Assembly (NCBI GenBank): GCA_963758845.1
Contig: CAVWWX010000002.1
Span: 2,170,001 to 2,234,000, forward strand
Source of the DNA: JBDTSW01 sp963758845
Lineage (GTDB): Bacteria; Actinomycetota; Thermoleophilia; Solirubrobacterales; 70-9
Direction of reading: 5' to 3'
DNA length: 64,000 nt
Position numbers and translations under genes: made by a program. Below the pieces are notes generated by a model that worked only from the letters and a program-made list of their open reading frames with translations, had not been told where the DNA came from and did no database searches. Below, piece by piece: positions 36,358-45,097 of this stretch; the first letter of the stretch is position 1, and the number at the start of each line of letters is the position of its first letter.

Positions 36358-39300
36358 CTACCGGCTCTGAGCCGCGCTCTCCCTACCGGCCGAGCCCGCC
36401 AGGCCCAGCCGCTGTGCGGCTGTCGCCGCCTCCACCCGGCTTCGCACCCCGAGCTTGCCGAGGATGCGAGACACGTGGACGCTCGCCGTCTTCTCGGCGA
36501 TGAAGAGCGACTCGCCGATCTCGCGATTGGTGCGACCGTCGGCGACAAGGGTGAGGACCTCGAGCTCGCGCGGGGTGAGTCCCAGGCGCTCGAGCTCGGG
36601 ATCACCCCCATGAGCGGGCTCCGCCGCCACTGAGGGCTCGGGCGCCGGAGCCGCCGCGTCCGGCAGGGGCAGCCTGGCGCCGCGCGCGAACGCGGTCACC
36701 GGCTCGAGCACGCCCACGGCGCCGCTTCCCGCCGCGGTCGTGGCCGCCCTGCCGATCAGCATCGCCGCCTCCTCCCGGTCGCCGCCCGCGGCGACGATCG
36801 CCTCGGCCTGGCGCCACTCGGCGTAGACGCGCTCGAGCAGGAACCCCTGGCCGGTCCACGACCTCACCGCGGCCGACCACGCCCGGGGGTCGGACTCTCC
36901 GCGGGCGCGCGTCACCTCGGCGGCCGCGACCTGGCGATAGGCGAGCGCCATCGCCACCGGCTCACCCTCGGGGTAGCGCTCCGGATCGAGGACGCGCGAG
37001 AAGCGCTCAAGCGTCTCCTCTGCCCCGCGGGCCGCCGCCGCGGCGGCGTCGGCGTCGGACAGGGTCCGCGCCCGCTCGGCGAGGTCGGCGTAGCCGCGAG
37101 CGCCGCGCGCGTAGAGGCGCGCCACACTGAACTCGTAGGGGCGGCCCGCGATCTCGGCCAGCGCCAACTCGAGGAGCTCCACCGCCGTGTCGGGCTCGCC
37201 CCGGAGCGCCGCGAGCTCGACCTCGAGCCCCACCACGGGGGCGAAGAACATGGCGTCGCGGGTCGAACCGACCCCCGCACGGGCCTCGCGCAGGCTGGCG
37301 ACGGCCGCGTCCAACTCGCCCCGTGCCATGGCGAGGTCGGCCTCGGCGCCGCCGAGCTGCGCCGCACTCATCCCCTTCGGGGAGGCGCCGCGTACGCCGC
37401 GGATCAGCTCGTCGGCCTCGGCGAGGCGCCCCAGCCACACCAGCCGCAGCGCGGCCTCCGTCTCGAGGTAGCGCCGGTAGGCGCCGGCGCCGAGCTCGCG
37501 CATCGCGTCGACCGCCTCGAGGGTGAGGCGGACGCCCTCGGCCACGCGGCCGTCCCACCCGATCTCCTCGGCCAGGTTCACATAGCAGCGCCCGATCTCG
37601 TCGACCCACTCGAGCTCCCGGGCGATCTCCCCGGCGTCGGTCAGGCACTCGATGCCGCTCTTGCGGTCGCCGAGGTGCGAGAGGTCGGTGCCGAGCGTGT
37701 TCAGCGCGTGCCCCTCCTCGGCGCGGGCTCCGATGGCCCGCGCGACCTCGATCGCGCGCAGGCAGAGCTCCCGCGATTCCTCGGGATAGCCACGCAGCAT
37801 CAGGATCTGCCCACGGGCCGAGAGGACTCGCGCGAGCTCGGGCGAGGCCGGCTCCTCCGGCATCAGGTCCACCGCCTCGTGATAGGCCTGCAGTGCCTCG
37901 TCCGAGTAACCCGAGACCCAGAGGTAGCGGCCGAGGCGCTCGCGCTGGAGCGCGGACCGAACCGGGTCGGCCTCCTCGTCGATCAGGTTCACGGCCTCGC
38001 GCGCGAGGGCGAGCGCGCGACCGCTGTAGTCGGCCAGGTTCGCGTTCTCCGCGGCCCGACCCAGGAGCGCCGCCCGGTCGCCGTCCGCGCGGGCCTCGGC
38101 GTCCGGCACCTCGTCCCAGATCTCAAGCGCGTGCTCCTGGTGTCCACCCGCCTCGGCGAACGCGTAGACCCGCTCCGCCGCGTGGCCGGCTGCGACCGCC
38201 GTCGAGAGCGCCTCCGGCAGCCGCCGCGCCTCCCACCAGTGGTAGGCGAGCTCAGCCACCGCGGCCTCCCCCTTCGCGGCTCCCAGCGCGGGCTCGGCCG
38301 TGAGCGCCTCGGCGATGGCGACGTGGAGCTTGGTGCGCTCGCCGGGAAGCAGGTCGGAGTAGACGGCGTCTCTCACGAGCGCGTGGCGGAAGGTGAGGCT
38401 GTCAGCGTCCTGGAGCAGCACGCTGCGCGCGACGCACTCGCGAAGCGCCGTGTCGAGCTCGCTCTCGCTCAACCGGGTGACCGCGGCGAGAAGCCGGTAG
38501 TCGACCCGCTGGCCCGCCACGGCCGCCAGCCGCAACGTCTCGCGCGCCTGGTCGGAGAGGACCTCGATTCGCACCATCAAGGCGTCGCGGAGCGTCGCCG
38601 GGATCGCCCGCCCGGTGGTCGAGGCGTCCAGCAGCTCCTCGGCGAAGAAGGGGTTGCCGTCGGAGCGGCGGTGAAGGTCGTCGACGAGCCCGTCCGCCGG
38701 CCGCTCGCCGACGATCGCCTCGACCAGCGCCGCAACCTCGTCGCGGGTGAAGGGCTCGAGTTCGATGCGCTCGACCCGCTCGCGGCGCTCCTCCTCGGCC
38801 AGGAATGGGCGAAGAGGATGCGTCCGGTGAAGCTCGTCGCTGCGGTAGGTGCACACGACCATCAGCCGCACGCCCCGGCTGTTTCGGATCAGGAAGGAGA
38901 TGAAGTCGCGCGTCGACCGGTCGGCCCAGTGGAGGTCCTCGATCAGCAGCACCACAGGCGCATCCGCGCTCAGGTGCGAGAGCAGCCGCAGCATTACCTC
39001 GAACAGGCGCGATTGCGCGAGCGGCTCCTGGAGCGCCGATCCGGCGCCGAAGCGGGCCTCCTCCGCCCCGCCCAGCTCGGGCAGGAGGCGGCCCAGCTCC
39101 TCGTGCCCGGGGATGGCCTCGAGCTCGCCGGGCGGAAGCTCGCGGAGCAGCGGACGCAGGGCGGCGACCAGCGGGGCGAACGGGAGCTCGCCCTCGGCCA
39201 GCGCCAGGCACTCGCCGGTCAGGACCCGCGCGCCCTCGCCCTCGGCCCGGCTCGCGGCCTCGGTGGCCAGCCGCGTCTTGCCGCCACCGGCCTCGCCCGC

Positions 39301-39411
39301 GATGAAGACGGTCGCGGCCTCACCCGCGGCGCTTCGACCAAGCGCGGCAGCGAGCGTCGTCAGCTCCTCGGAGCGTCCGATCAGCTCGCTGCTGGTCGAC
39401 CGGGATGGCAC
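36358..39411 (-). CDS. Large LuxR-family ATPase transcriptional regulator
   Basis: A 1017-residue regulator of the AAA/STAND LuxR type (MalT-like). Order: Walker A GEAGGGKTRLATE at about 39-51, Walker B VVLLIEDLHWADRST at about 150, a winged-helix-like segment, a long TPR-like helical region (about 420-880), and a C-terminal LuxR HTH (LTPRELEVLTLVADGRTNREIGESLFI then ASVHVSRILGKLGVRSR). ATP binding and an inducer probably drive activation; neither target nor inducer is known. The gene sits between proB and proA, breaking a cluster usually contiguous. Start GTG 39411. Confidence 0.9.
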   Translation of the reverse strand: MPSRSTSSELIGRSEELTTLAAALGRSAAGEAATVFIAGEAGGGKTRLATEAASRAEGEGARVLTGECLALAEGELPFAPLVAALRPLLRELPPGELEAIPGHEELGRLLPELGGAEEARFGAGSALQEPLAQSRLFEVMLRLLSHLSADAPVVLLIEDLHWADRSTRDFISFLIRNSRGVRLMVVCTYRSDELHRTHPLRPFLAEEERRERVERIELEPFTRDEVAALVEAIVGERPADGLVDDLHRRSDGNPFFAEELLDASTTGRAIPATLRDALMVRIEVLSDQARETLRLAAVAGQRVDYRLLAAVTRLSESELDTALRECVARSVLLQDADSLTFRHALVRDAVYSDLLPGERTKLHVAIAEALTAEPALGAAKGEAAVAELAYHWWEARRLPEALSTAVAAGHAAERVYAFAEAGGHQEHALEIWDEVPDAEARADGDRAALLGRAAENANLADYSGRALALAREAVNLIDEEADPVRSALQRERLGRYLWVSGYSDEALQAYHEAVDLMPEEPASPELARVLSARGQILMLRGYPEESRELCLRAIEVARAIGARAEEGHALNTLGTDLSHLGDRKSGIECLTDAGEIARELEWVDEIGRCYVNLAEEIGWDGRVAEGVRLTLEAVDAMRELGAGAYRRYLETEAALRLVWLGRLAEADELIRGVRGASPKGMSAAQLGGAEADLAMARGELDAAVASLREARAGVGSTRDAMFFAPVVGLEVELAALRGEPDTAVELLELALAEIAGRPYEFSVARLYARGARGYADLAERARTLSDADAAAAAARGAEETLERFSRVLDPERYPEGEPVAMALAYRQVAAAEVTRARGESDPRAWSAAVRSWTGQGFLLERVYAEWRQAEAIVAAGGDREEAAMLIGRAATTAAGSGAVGVLEPVTAFARGARLPLPDAAAPAPEPSVAAEPAHGGDPELERLGLTPRELEVLTLVADGRTNREIGESLFIAEKTASVHVSRILGKLGVRSRVEAATAAQRLGLAGSAGRESAAQSR

Positions 39412-39470
39412 CCCGCCAGTATCGCGGGGAGCAGGCGGGCCCGGCGGCCTGCGTGTGTGGTGCGCAAGCT

Positions 39471-39659
39471 TCAGCGCAGGGGCGCCGAGCTCGCGGGCCG
39501 AAGCGCCGGCTGCCGCTCGGAGCGACCGCCCCGGAGCGCCCGGAAGCTGGACCGCACCGAGCTGCCGCCGCGCTTGAAGCCGGCCGCGCGACGGTAGTCC
39601 GCTGCGCGCCTGTGCATCTCGATGTTCCTTGCCTGGTTCGCTGCGTGTGAGAGGTACAT
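39471..39659 (-). CDS. Small basic protein, unknown function
   Basis: Sixty-two residues, strongly basic: MYLSHAANQARNIEMHRRAAD, then AAGFKRGGSSVRSSFRALRGG. An AGGAG site sits six bases ahead of ATG 39659, which is why it is accepted despite its size. The N-terminal pattern (MYLSHAANQARN) recalls small actinobacterial proteins of unknown role. Between proB and the LuxR-type gene. Confidence 0.6.
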   Translation of the reverse strand: MYLSHAANQARNIEMHRRAADYRRAAGFKRGGSSVRSSFRALRGGRSERQPALRPASSAPLR

Positions 39660-39784
39660 CCGCGTCTCCTTCGATTGCCTGAGACGCAGATTGGGCTAAG
39701 GCCCCCTCGCTTACATGGGGCGAATGCCTACATCTTGCCCTTACACGGCGCTTATCCGGCGCCTGGACCCCTTACGCCCAGGCG

Positions 39785-40873
39785 TCACGTCAAGACGAAG
39801 TGGTCGCGGTGGATCGCTTCCTCGGAGGCGGTCGGCATCTGCGCCAGGACCGCGTCGGAGCGCAGACCCTTGATCCGGGTCATCTCGGCCGCCGAGTAGT
39901 TCGAGATCCCCTTGCCGACCACGTTCCCGTCGGCGACGACCTCGACCGCATCCCCCGCCGCGAAGTCGCCCTCGACGGCGGTGACGCCGACCGGGAGCAG
40001 GCTCGAACCCTGCTCGCGCAGGACCCGCGCGGCGCCGGCGTCAACCAGGAGCCGGCCGTGGCTGGGCTTCGCGTAGCGCAGCCAGAGCTTGAAGGAGGGT
40101 GTGCGCTCGGGGTGCGCCGCGAAGCTCGTCCCGGTGCTCTGCCCCGACGCAGCGGCGGCCAGGGTGCCGGCGGCGGTCCCATCGCAGATCACGACCGGGA
40201 TCCCGGCCGCGCTCGCCATCTCGGCGGCGGCCACCTTGCTGCGCATGCCGCCGGAGCCGAAGGCCGAGGTGCGCTGGCCGATCTCGAAGTCGCGAAGCGC
40301 CGAGAAGTCGTCGACCTCGCGCACCAGCTCGGCCGAGGGATCGGTGGCGGGGTCGGCCGTGTGGAGGCCGGCGGTGTCGGTGAGCAGAACCAGCAGGCGG
40401 GCGCCCAGGAGAATCGCGACCTGCGCCGAGAGGAAGTCGTTGTCGCCGAACGTGATCTCGTCCGTGGCCGTCGTGTCGTTCTCGTTCACGACGGGAACGA
40501 CGCGCCAGTCCATCAGCCGGCGCAGGGTCTGGCGAGCGTTCAGGTAGTGCATGCGTGCTGACATGTCGAACGAGGTCAGGAGCACCTGGGCCGCGTGCAC
40601 GTCGCGCGCCACGAGCCGCTCCTCGTAGGCCCGGAACAGGGTGCCTTGGCCGACGGCTGAGGCGGCCTGGAGCTCGTCGACGGATTCGGGGCGCGCGCCC
40701 ATCTGCATCAGCCGCATCCCGCAGGCAACGGCGCCCGAGGTGACGAGGGCGACGTTCTCGCCGTCGGCGTGAAGGTCGGCGACCTGGCCGCAGACGGCGT
40801 CGAGGACGTCCGCGCGCAGCTCGCCGTTCTCGCCCGCGACGATGGATGAGCCGAGTTTCGCGACCACGGTCAT
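39785..40873 (-). CDS. proB: Glutamate 5-kinase
   Basis: ProB (362 aa) phosphorylates glutamate, first step of proline synthesis and its usual feedback point. VVAKLGSSIVAGENGELR and ALVTSGAVACGMRLM open the kinase; VPVVNENDTTATDEITFGDNDFLSAQVA and GGMRSKVAAAEMASAAG are diagnostic. A C-terminal PUA domain (about 275-362) is present. ATG 40873 follows TACACT by nine bases. It ends the obgE side of the cluster. Confidence 0.96.
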   Translation of the reverse strand: MTVVAKLGSSIVAGENGELRADVLDAVCGQVADLHADGENVALVTSGAVACGMRLMQMGARPESVDELQAASAVGQGTLFRAYEERLVARDVHAAQVLLTSFDMSARMHYLNARQTLRRLMDWRVVPVVNENDTTATDEITFGDNDFLSAQVAILLGARLLVLLTDTAGLHTADPATDPSAELVREVDDFSALRDFEIGQRTSAFGSGGMRSKVAAAEMASAAGIPVVICDGTAAGTLAAAASGQSTGTSFAAHPERTPSFKLWLRYAKPSHGRLLVDAGAARVLREQGSSLLPVGVTAVEGDFAAGDAVEVVADGNVVGKGISNYSAAEMTRIKGLRSDAVLAQMPTASEEAIHRDHFVLT

Positions 40874-40931
40874 GCGGCGGCAAGTGTAGGAACGGCCGAC
40901 GGGGCCCGTGGGCGCCAGCCGCCAGCCGCGG

Positions 40932-42254
40932 TCAGACCGCGGGGTCCAACTCGAACGCCTCCTCGCCGATCCGGACCTCGTCGCCGGGCTCGAAGCCCGC
41001 CGAGCGAAGCGCCGCCACGACCCCCATGTCGATGAGCCGCTGCTCGAGGTAGGCGAGCGCCTCGTGGTTCGAGAGGTCGTGGCGCTCGACCAGCAACTCG
41101 ACCCCGCGCCCAACGACGCGGAACCCGCCGTCCTCCTCGCGCTCGACCGCGTAGCCCTGGCGTGCGGCCGGGCGGTAGGTGATGTGCTCGGCTAGGAATT
41201 CTCCTGAGGGGTCAGGCCTCCCAAATGGGGTCTGACCCCGGTCGAGGTGGCTCGAGTCCGGCGGGACCAAGGCGAGGAGTTCCGCCCGCAGCTCATCGAG
41301 GCCCTCGCCGGTGGCCGAGGAGACCGCCAGCACGGTGCTCACGTCCTCGCCGAGCCGCTCGCGGAACGCGGCAAGCCGGGCCTCCACCTCGTCGGGCGGC
41401 AACAGGTCTCGCTTCGAGAGCGCAACGATCTCGGGCAGGCGGTCGAGTCCGGCGCCGTACGAGCTCAGCTCGCCACGGACGATCTCGTAGGCGCGCTCCG
41501 GAGGGGGCGCCCCGTCCGGGGGATCCATCTCCACGAGATGCACCAGGGCTCGGCAGCGCTCGACGTGCGCGAGGAACTCGTCGCCCAGGCCGGCGCCGTC
41601 GGCGGCGCCCTCTATGAGCCCCGGGACGTCGGCCAGCACGAGCTGCCGGTCGCCAGCGTCCAGCGTGCCGAGCACCGGATCGATCGTGGTGAACGGGTAG
41701 TCGGCGACCTTGGGCGCAGCGCGGGTCAGCCGGCCCAGGAGCGATGACTTGCCCGCGTTCGGCAGGCCCACGAGGCCCGCGTCGGCCAGCAACCGCAGCT
41801 GCAGCTCGATCCACCCGGAGCGGCCCTCCACCCCGCTCTCCGCGAACCGGGGCGCCTGGCGGGTCGAGTTGGCGAAGCGCTTGTTGCCGTGCCCCCCGCC
41901 GCCGCCCTCGGCGACGACCGCGCGCTGCCCGGGCTCAACGAGGTCGTAGCGCTCACCCTCCAGTCCGGCGACGGTGGTGCCCGGGGGCACGAGGATCACC
42001 TCATCGGAACCTCGTGCACCGTGGCGGCGCGCGCCCTCCCCATGACGCCCGCGCCCGGCCCGGATGTGCGGCGAGAACCGCAGGAAGGCGAGATCGCGCC
42101 GAGACGGATCGCAGACCACGACGACGTCTCCCCCGCGGCCCCCGTCACCGCCGTCCGGCCCCCCGCGCGGCACATGAGCCTCGCGGCGAAAGGACACGAC
42201 GCCGTTGCCGCCACGCCCCCCTTCAACCCAGATCTTGGCCTTGTCGTGAAACAC
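40932..42254 (-). CDS. obgE: GTPase Obg (CgtA), with REP-like insertion
   Basis: Obg (440 aa) is a large-subunit assembly GTPase. The glycine-rich Obg fold (1-157: EGGRGGNGVVSFRREAHVP and GPDGGDGGRGGDVV) precedes the G domain (GLPNAGKSSLLGRL; DVPGLIEGA; ALSKRDLL) and a C-terminal OCT domain (YAVEREEDGGFRVVGRGVE). Between G and OCT domains, residues encoded by 41205-41245 (DRGQTPFGRPDPSGEF) come from a palindromic repeat. GTG 42254 lies seven bases after TACCGT. The OCT domain is retained, so the insertion is tolerated. Confidence 0.96.
   Translation of the reverse strand: MFHDKAKIWVEGGRGGNGVVSFRREAHVPRGGPDGGDGGRGGDVVVVCDPSRRDLAFLRFSPHIRAGRGRHGEGARRHGARGSDEVILVPPGTTVAGLEGERYDLVEPGQRAVVAEGGGGGHGNKRFANSTRQAPRFAESGVEGRSGWIELQLRLLADAGLVGLPNAGKSSLLGRLTRAAPKVADYPFTTIDPVLGTLDAGDRQLVLADVPGLIEGAADGAGLGDEFLAHVERCRALVHLVEMDPPDGAPPPERAYEIVRGELSSYGAGLDRLPEIVALSKRDLLPPDEVEARLAAFRERLGEDVSTVLAVSSATGEGLDELRAELLALVPPDSSHLDRGQTPFGRPDPSGEFLAEHITYRPAARQGYAVEREEDGGFRVVGRGVELLVERHDLSNHEALAYLEQRLIDMGVVAALRSAGFEPGDEVRIGEEAFELDPAV
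41208..41239. repeat. REP-like palindrome inside obgE
   Basis: GGGGTCAG at 41208-41215 and CTGACCCC at 41232-41239 form an inverted repeat, and 41227-41239 is itself GGGGTC-T-GACCCC. Similar GGGGTCAGACCCC palindromes occur as repeat-type elements in other bacteria. It sits in frame between the G and OCT domains; no second copy was seen in the window. Confidence 0.6.
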
Positions 42255-42261
42255 GGCCGAA

Positions 42262-42267
42262 ACGGTA
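42262..42267 (-). promoter_or_regulatory. -10 element for obgE (leaderless type)
   Basis: TACCGT on the minus strand, seven bases, then GTG 42254. It chooses the start and gives obgE-proB transcription separate from rplU-rpmA. Confidence 0.6.
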
Positions 42268-42300
42268 ACCGGGCGCCCGGCCTGGCCCTCGCGAGGGGAG

Positions 42301-42555
42301 CTACTCGGCCTCGGAGACCGAGACGACGCGGCCCTTGCGGGCCGGCTTGAACTCGACGACCCCGGCTCGGGTCGCGAAGATCGTGTGGTCGCGGCCGATG
42401 CCGGCCCCCTCGCCCGGGTAGAAGCGGGTGCCGCGCTGGCGGACGATGATCTCGCCGCCGCCAACCTTCTGGCCGGCGAAGATCTTGACCCCGAGCATCT
42501 TGGGGTTCGAGTCGCGGCCGTTTCGGCTCGAGCCGAGTCCCTTCTTGTGAGCCAT
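42301..42555 (-). CDS. rpmA: 50S ribosomal protein L27
   Basis: L27 (84 aa) lies near the peptidyl-transferase centre. AHKKGLGSSRNGRDSNPKMLGVK and GGEIIVRQRGTRFYPGEG are intact; the mature-like N-terminus AHKKG has no Firmicutes-style cleavable extension. It follows rplU after 3 nt, the universal L21-L27 pair, and precedes obgE. Confidence 0.97.
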   Translation of the reverse strand: MAHKKGLGSSRNGRDSNPKMLGVKIFAGQKVGGGEIIVRQRGTRFYPGEGAGIGRDHTIFATRAGVVEFKPARKGRVVSVSEAE

Positions 42556-42558
42556 CTC

Positions 42559-43131
42559 CTAGCTCTCCTTCTTCTGCGTGGAGGTCTTGCTTGCCGCCGG
42601 CTTCTTCGCGGCGCGCTTCTTGGCAGCCGGCTTTTTGGTCGCCGGCTTCTTGGCGGCCGCGGTCTTGGCTGCGGGCTTCTTCGCCGTCGAGGTCTTCGCG
42701 GCAGGCTTCTTCGCGGCAGGCTTCTTGGCCGGCGCCTTCGGCTTCGCCTCGGCGGTCTCGGCGGCGGGCTTCGCCTCGGTCTTGGTGGCGGCCGGCTTGC
42801 GGGTGAGGAGCTTGACCTCGGTCACCTCGAGCTTGGTCAGCGCCTGGCGATGGCCCTTGCGCTTGCGCGACCCCTTCTTGGCCTTGTAGGTGAAGACGCG
42901 GATCTTCTCGCCGCGGACATGCTCCGAGACGACGGCCTCGACCTTCACCTTCTCGAGGTCGGACCCGGCCGCGATCACCTCGTCGCCGCCGTTGAACATC
43001 ACCGGCCGCAGCGTGACCTTCGCGCCTTCCTCGTCGCTCATGCGCTCGACGAGCAGCGTCCCGCCCTTCTCGGCGCGGTACTGCTTGCCGCCGGTCTCGA
43101 CGATTGCGTATGCGTCGTTGCTCTCAGCCAT
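42559..43131 (-). CDS. rplU: 50S ribosomal protein L21 with Lys/Ala tail
   Basis: L21 (190 aa). The core (about 1-105) has YAIVETGGKQYRAEKGGTLL, VKVEAVVSEHVRGEKIRVFTYKAKKGSRKRKGHRQ; typical bacterial L21 ends near residue 105. Here a further 85 residues rich in Lys, Ala and Pro (repeats of KKPAAK and AKTEAK type) follow. Similar tails occur in actinobacterial L21. ATG 43131 overlaps the rng stop by 8 nt. Confidence 0.95.
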   Translation of the reverse strand: MAESNDAYAIVETGGKQYRAEKGGTLLVERMSDEEGAKVTLRPVMFNGGDEVIAAGSDLEKVKVEAVVSEHVRGEKIRVFTYKAKKGSRKRKGHRQALTKLEVTEVKLLTRKPAATKTEAKPAAETAEAKPKAPAKKPAAKKPAAKTSTAKKPAAKTAAAKKPATKKPAAKKRAAKKPAASKTSTQKKES

Positions 43132-45037
43132 CGTTCTTCTCGCCACTGGTTGCCGGCGAGCGACGCCGGCCGCCTCTACGGCCGCGGCGGCGCCCGCCAG
43201 GGCCGGAGGATTCTAGCTGCGCGGCGTCGCCCTCCGAGGAAGCGCCGTTGCCGGGCGCGTCGAGCAGCGAGGCCGTCGCGACGGAGCGGCCCACCTCCTC
43301 GATCCGGACCATGCGGCGCTCGCCCACGTGGGCGCCGCCGCCGGTAACGCTGACCACGTAGGAGTCGACGCGCGCGACCGCGTCGTCGACGTTGTACATG
43401 TGCGGCTCCTCGATCGAGACCAGGACCTCGTCGCCGACGCCGAACGGGAGCGCCTGGCGCTCGATGTCCTCGCGCGCCCCCTCATCGGACACCTGGTAGG
43501 TGGACAGGGACAGGGCTTCTCCGCCCTCGAAGTGGAAGTGCTTCCCGGCCTCCTCCTCGAGCTCGCGCAGGCCGCTGTCGGCCTCGAGCAGCTTGCGCGC
43601 GACCTTGGGGTTGACCCGGATCAGGAACGCCTCGGGCTTCGGGTTGTCGGCCGCCAGCACGCGGAGGTGACGCAGCACGTCGATCGCGACCGTGTCCTCG
43701 GACTCGACCACGCCCTCGCCGTCGCAGGTCGGGCACGGCTTGGTGAGGATCTCGCGCACGCCGTCGGTGATGTTCTGGCGGGTCATCTCGACCAGTCCCA
43801 GCGGCGAGACCTCGACCACGTAGGTCTTGGTCTTGTCCTCGTTCAGCGCCTTGCGGAGCGTCGTCAGCACCTGGTCGCGGTTGGACGCGCGCGCCATATC
43901 GATGAAGTCGATGACGATGATGCCGCCGATGTCGCGCAACCGCAGCTGGCGGACGACCTCGTCGGCCGCCTCGACGTTCACCTTCGTGATCGTGTCCTCC
44001 AGGCGGCCCTTGCCACGGCCGGTGAAGCTGCCGGTGTTGATGTCGATCACCGTCAGCGCCTCGGCGTAGTCGATCATCAGGTAGCCGCCCGAGGGCAGGT
44101 CCACCCGGCGCGAGAGCACCGACCGGTAGGCCTCCTCGACCCCCTCGCGCTCGAACAAGGGCTCCTTGCCGTCGTAGAGCTCGACCAGGTCGACCAGTTC
44201 CGGCGCGGTGCGCAGGAAGAAGCTGGTGACCCGCTGGTGTTGCTTGGGGTCGTCGATCACGGCGCCGTCGAACTCCTTGGTGAGGACGTCACGAAGGACG
44301 CGGATGGAGAGGTCGGCCTCCTGGAACACCATCGAGGGCGCCTTTACCTCCTTGCCGCGCTTGTCGACGACCTCGTGGAGCTTGTGCAGGTAGGCGAGGT
44401 CGCGCTCGAAGTCGGTCTTCGTCGCGCCCTGGGCCGCGGTGCGCACGATCACGCCGCCGTCGCCCTTGTGGAGCTTCTGGAGCAGCTTGCGCTGCCGGTC
44501 GCGCTCCTTGTCGGACAGGCGCCTGCTGGCGCCGACCCCGCCGCCCTGCGGCATGTAGACCAGGTAGCGCCCGGCGATGGACAGCTGCATCGAAAGCCGC
44601 GCGCCCTTGGTCTTGAGCGGGTCCTTGACGACCTGCACCAGGACCTCCTGCTTGGGCTTGATCAGCTCGTCGATCCGCCGGCCCTTGCCGTGGCCGCGGC
44701 GCGGCACCTTCTCGCCGTCGGGCAGGACGATCTCGTCGACGTGCAGGAAGCCGTTTCGCTCAAGACCGATGTCGACGAACGCTGCCTCCATGCCGGGCAG
44801 CACGTTGTCGACCACGCCCTTGTAGATGTTGCCGACGATCGAGCGGGAGCCCTTGCGCTCCACGTACAGCTCGCCGACCTTCCAACCCGCCTTGGCGCGG
44901 GAGGACTGCTGGGAGCCGCGGCCGCCATCTTTGGCGCCGTCGCGGCCCTTCTTGGCGCCGCTGGCGGCGCCTCTGGATTCGAGTACGGCGACGCGGGTTT
45001 CACCGGCGTCGACCGAAACGATGATTCTTTTCTTCAA
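43124..45037 (-). CDS. rng: Ribonuclease E/G
   Basis: A 637-residue endoribonuclease that cleaves single-stranded AU-rich RNA and processes rRNA. It contains the S1-like start (VGNIYKGVVDNVLPGMEAAFVDIGLERNGFLHVDEI), DIGGIIVIDFIDM, the DNase I-like core with catalytic Asp residues, and the zinc link PCPTCDGEGVV. After it comes a TRAM-like segment (GVGDEVLVSIEEPHMYNVD) and an Arg/Gly-rich tail, instead of the long degradosome tail of proteobacterial RNase E. The start is TTG 45037 with GAGGTGAG upstream. Overlaps rplU by 8 nt. Confidence 0.94.
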   Translation of the reverse strand: MKKRIIVSVDAGETRVAVLESRGAASGAKKGRDGAKDGGRGSQQSSRAKAGWKVGELYVERKGSRSIVGNIYKGVVDNVLPGMEAAFVDIGLERNGFLHVDEIVLPDGEKVPRRGHGKGRRIDELIKPKQEVLVQVVKDPLKTKGARLSMQLSIAGRYLVYMPQGGGVGASRRLSDKERDRQRKLLQKLHKGDGGVIVRTAAQGATKTDFERDLAYLHKLHEVVDKRGKEVKAPSMVFQEADLSIRVLRDVLTKEFDGAVIDDPKQHQRVTSFFLRTAPELVDLVELYDGKEPLFEREGVEEAYRSVLSRRVDLPSGGYLMIDYAEALTVIDINTGSFTGRGKGRLEDTITKVNVEAADEVVRQLRLRDIGGIIVIDFIDMARASNRDQVLTTLRKALNEDKTKTYVVEVSPLGLVEMTRQNITDGVREILTKPCPTCDGEGVVESEDTVAIDVLRHLRVLAADNPKPEAFLIRVNPKVARKLLEADSGLRELEEEAGKHFHFEGGEALSLSTYQVSDEGAREDIERQALPFGVGDEVLVSIEEPHMYNVDDAVARVDSYVVSVTGGGAHVGERRMVRIEEVGRSVATASLLDAPGNGASSEGDAAQLESSGPGGRRRGRRGGRRRSPATSGEKNDG

Positions 45038-45097
45038 GTGGGTCTCACCTCACAGGAGAGGGTTGTCCCGCTCGTTTGGGCGCCTAGCGGCGCACGT

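Noticed and set aside
39747..39763. Hairpin GGCGC-N7-GCGCC as a proB terminator
   Set aside because: No T-run follows on the minus strand, and stems this short are common in GC-rich DNA.
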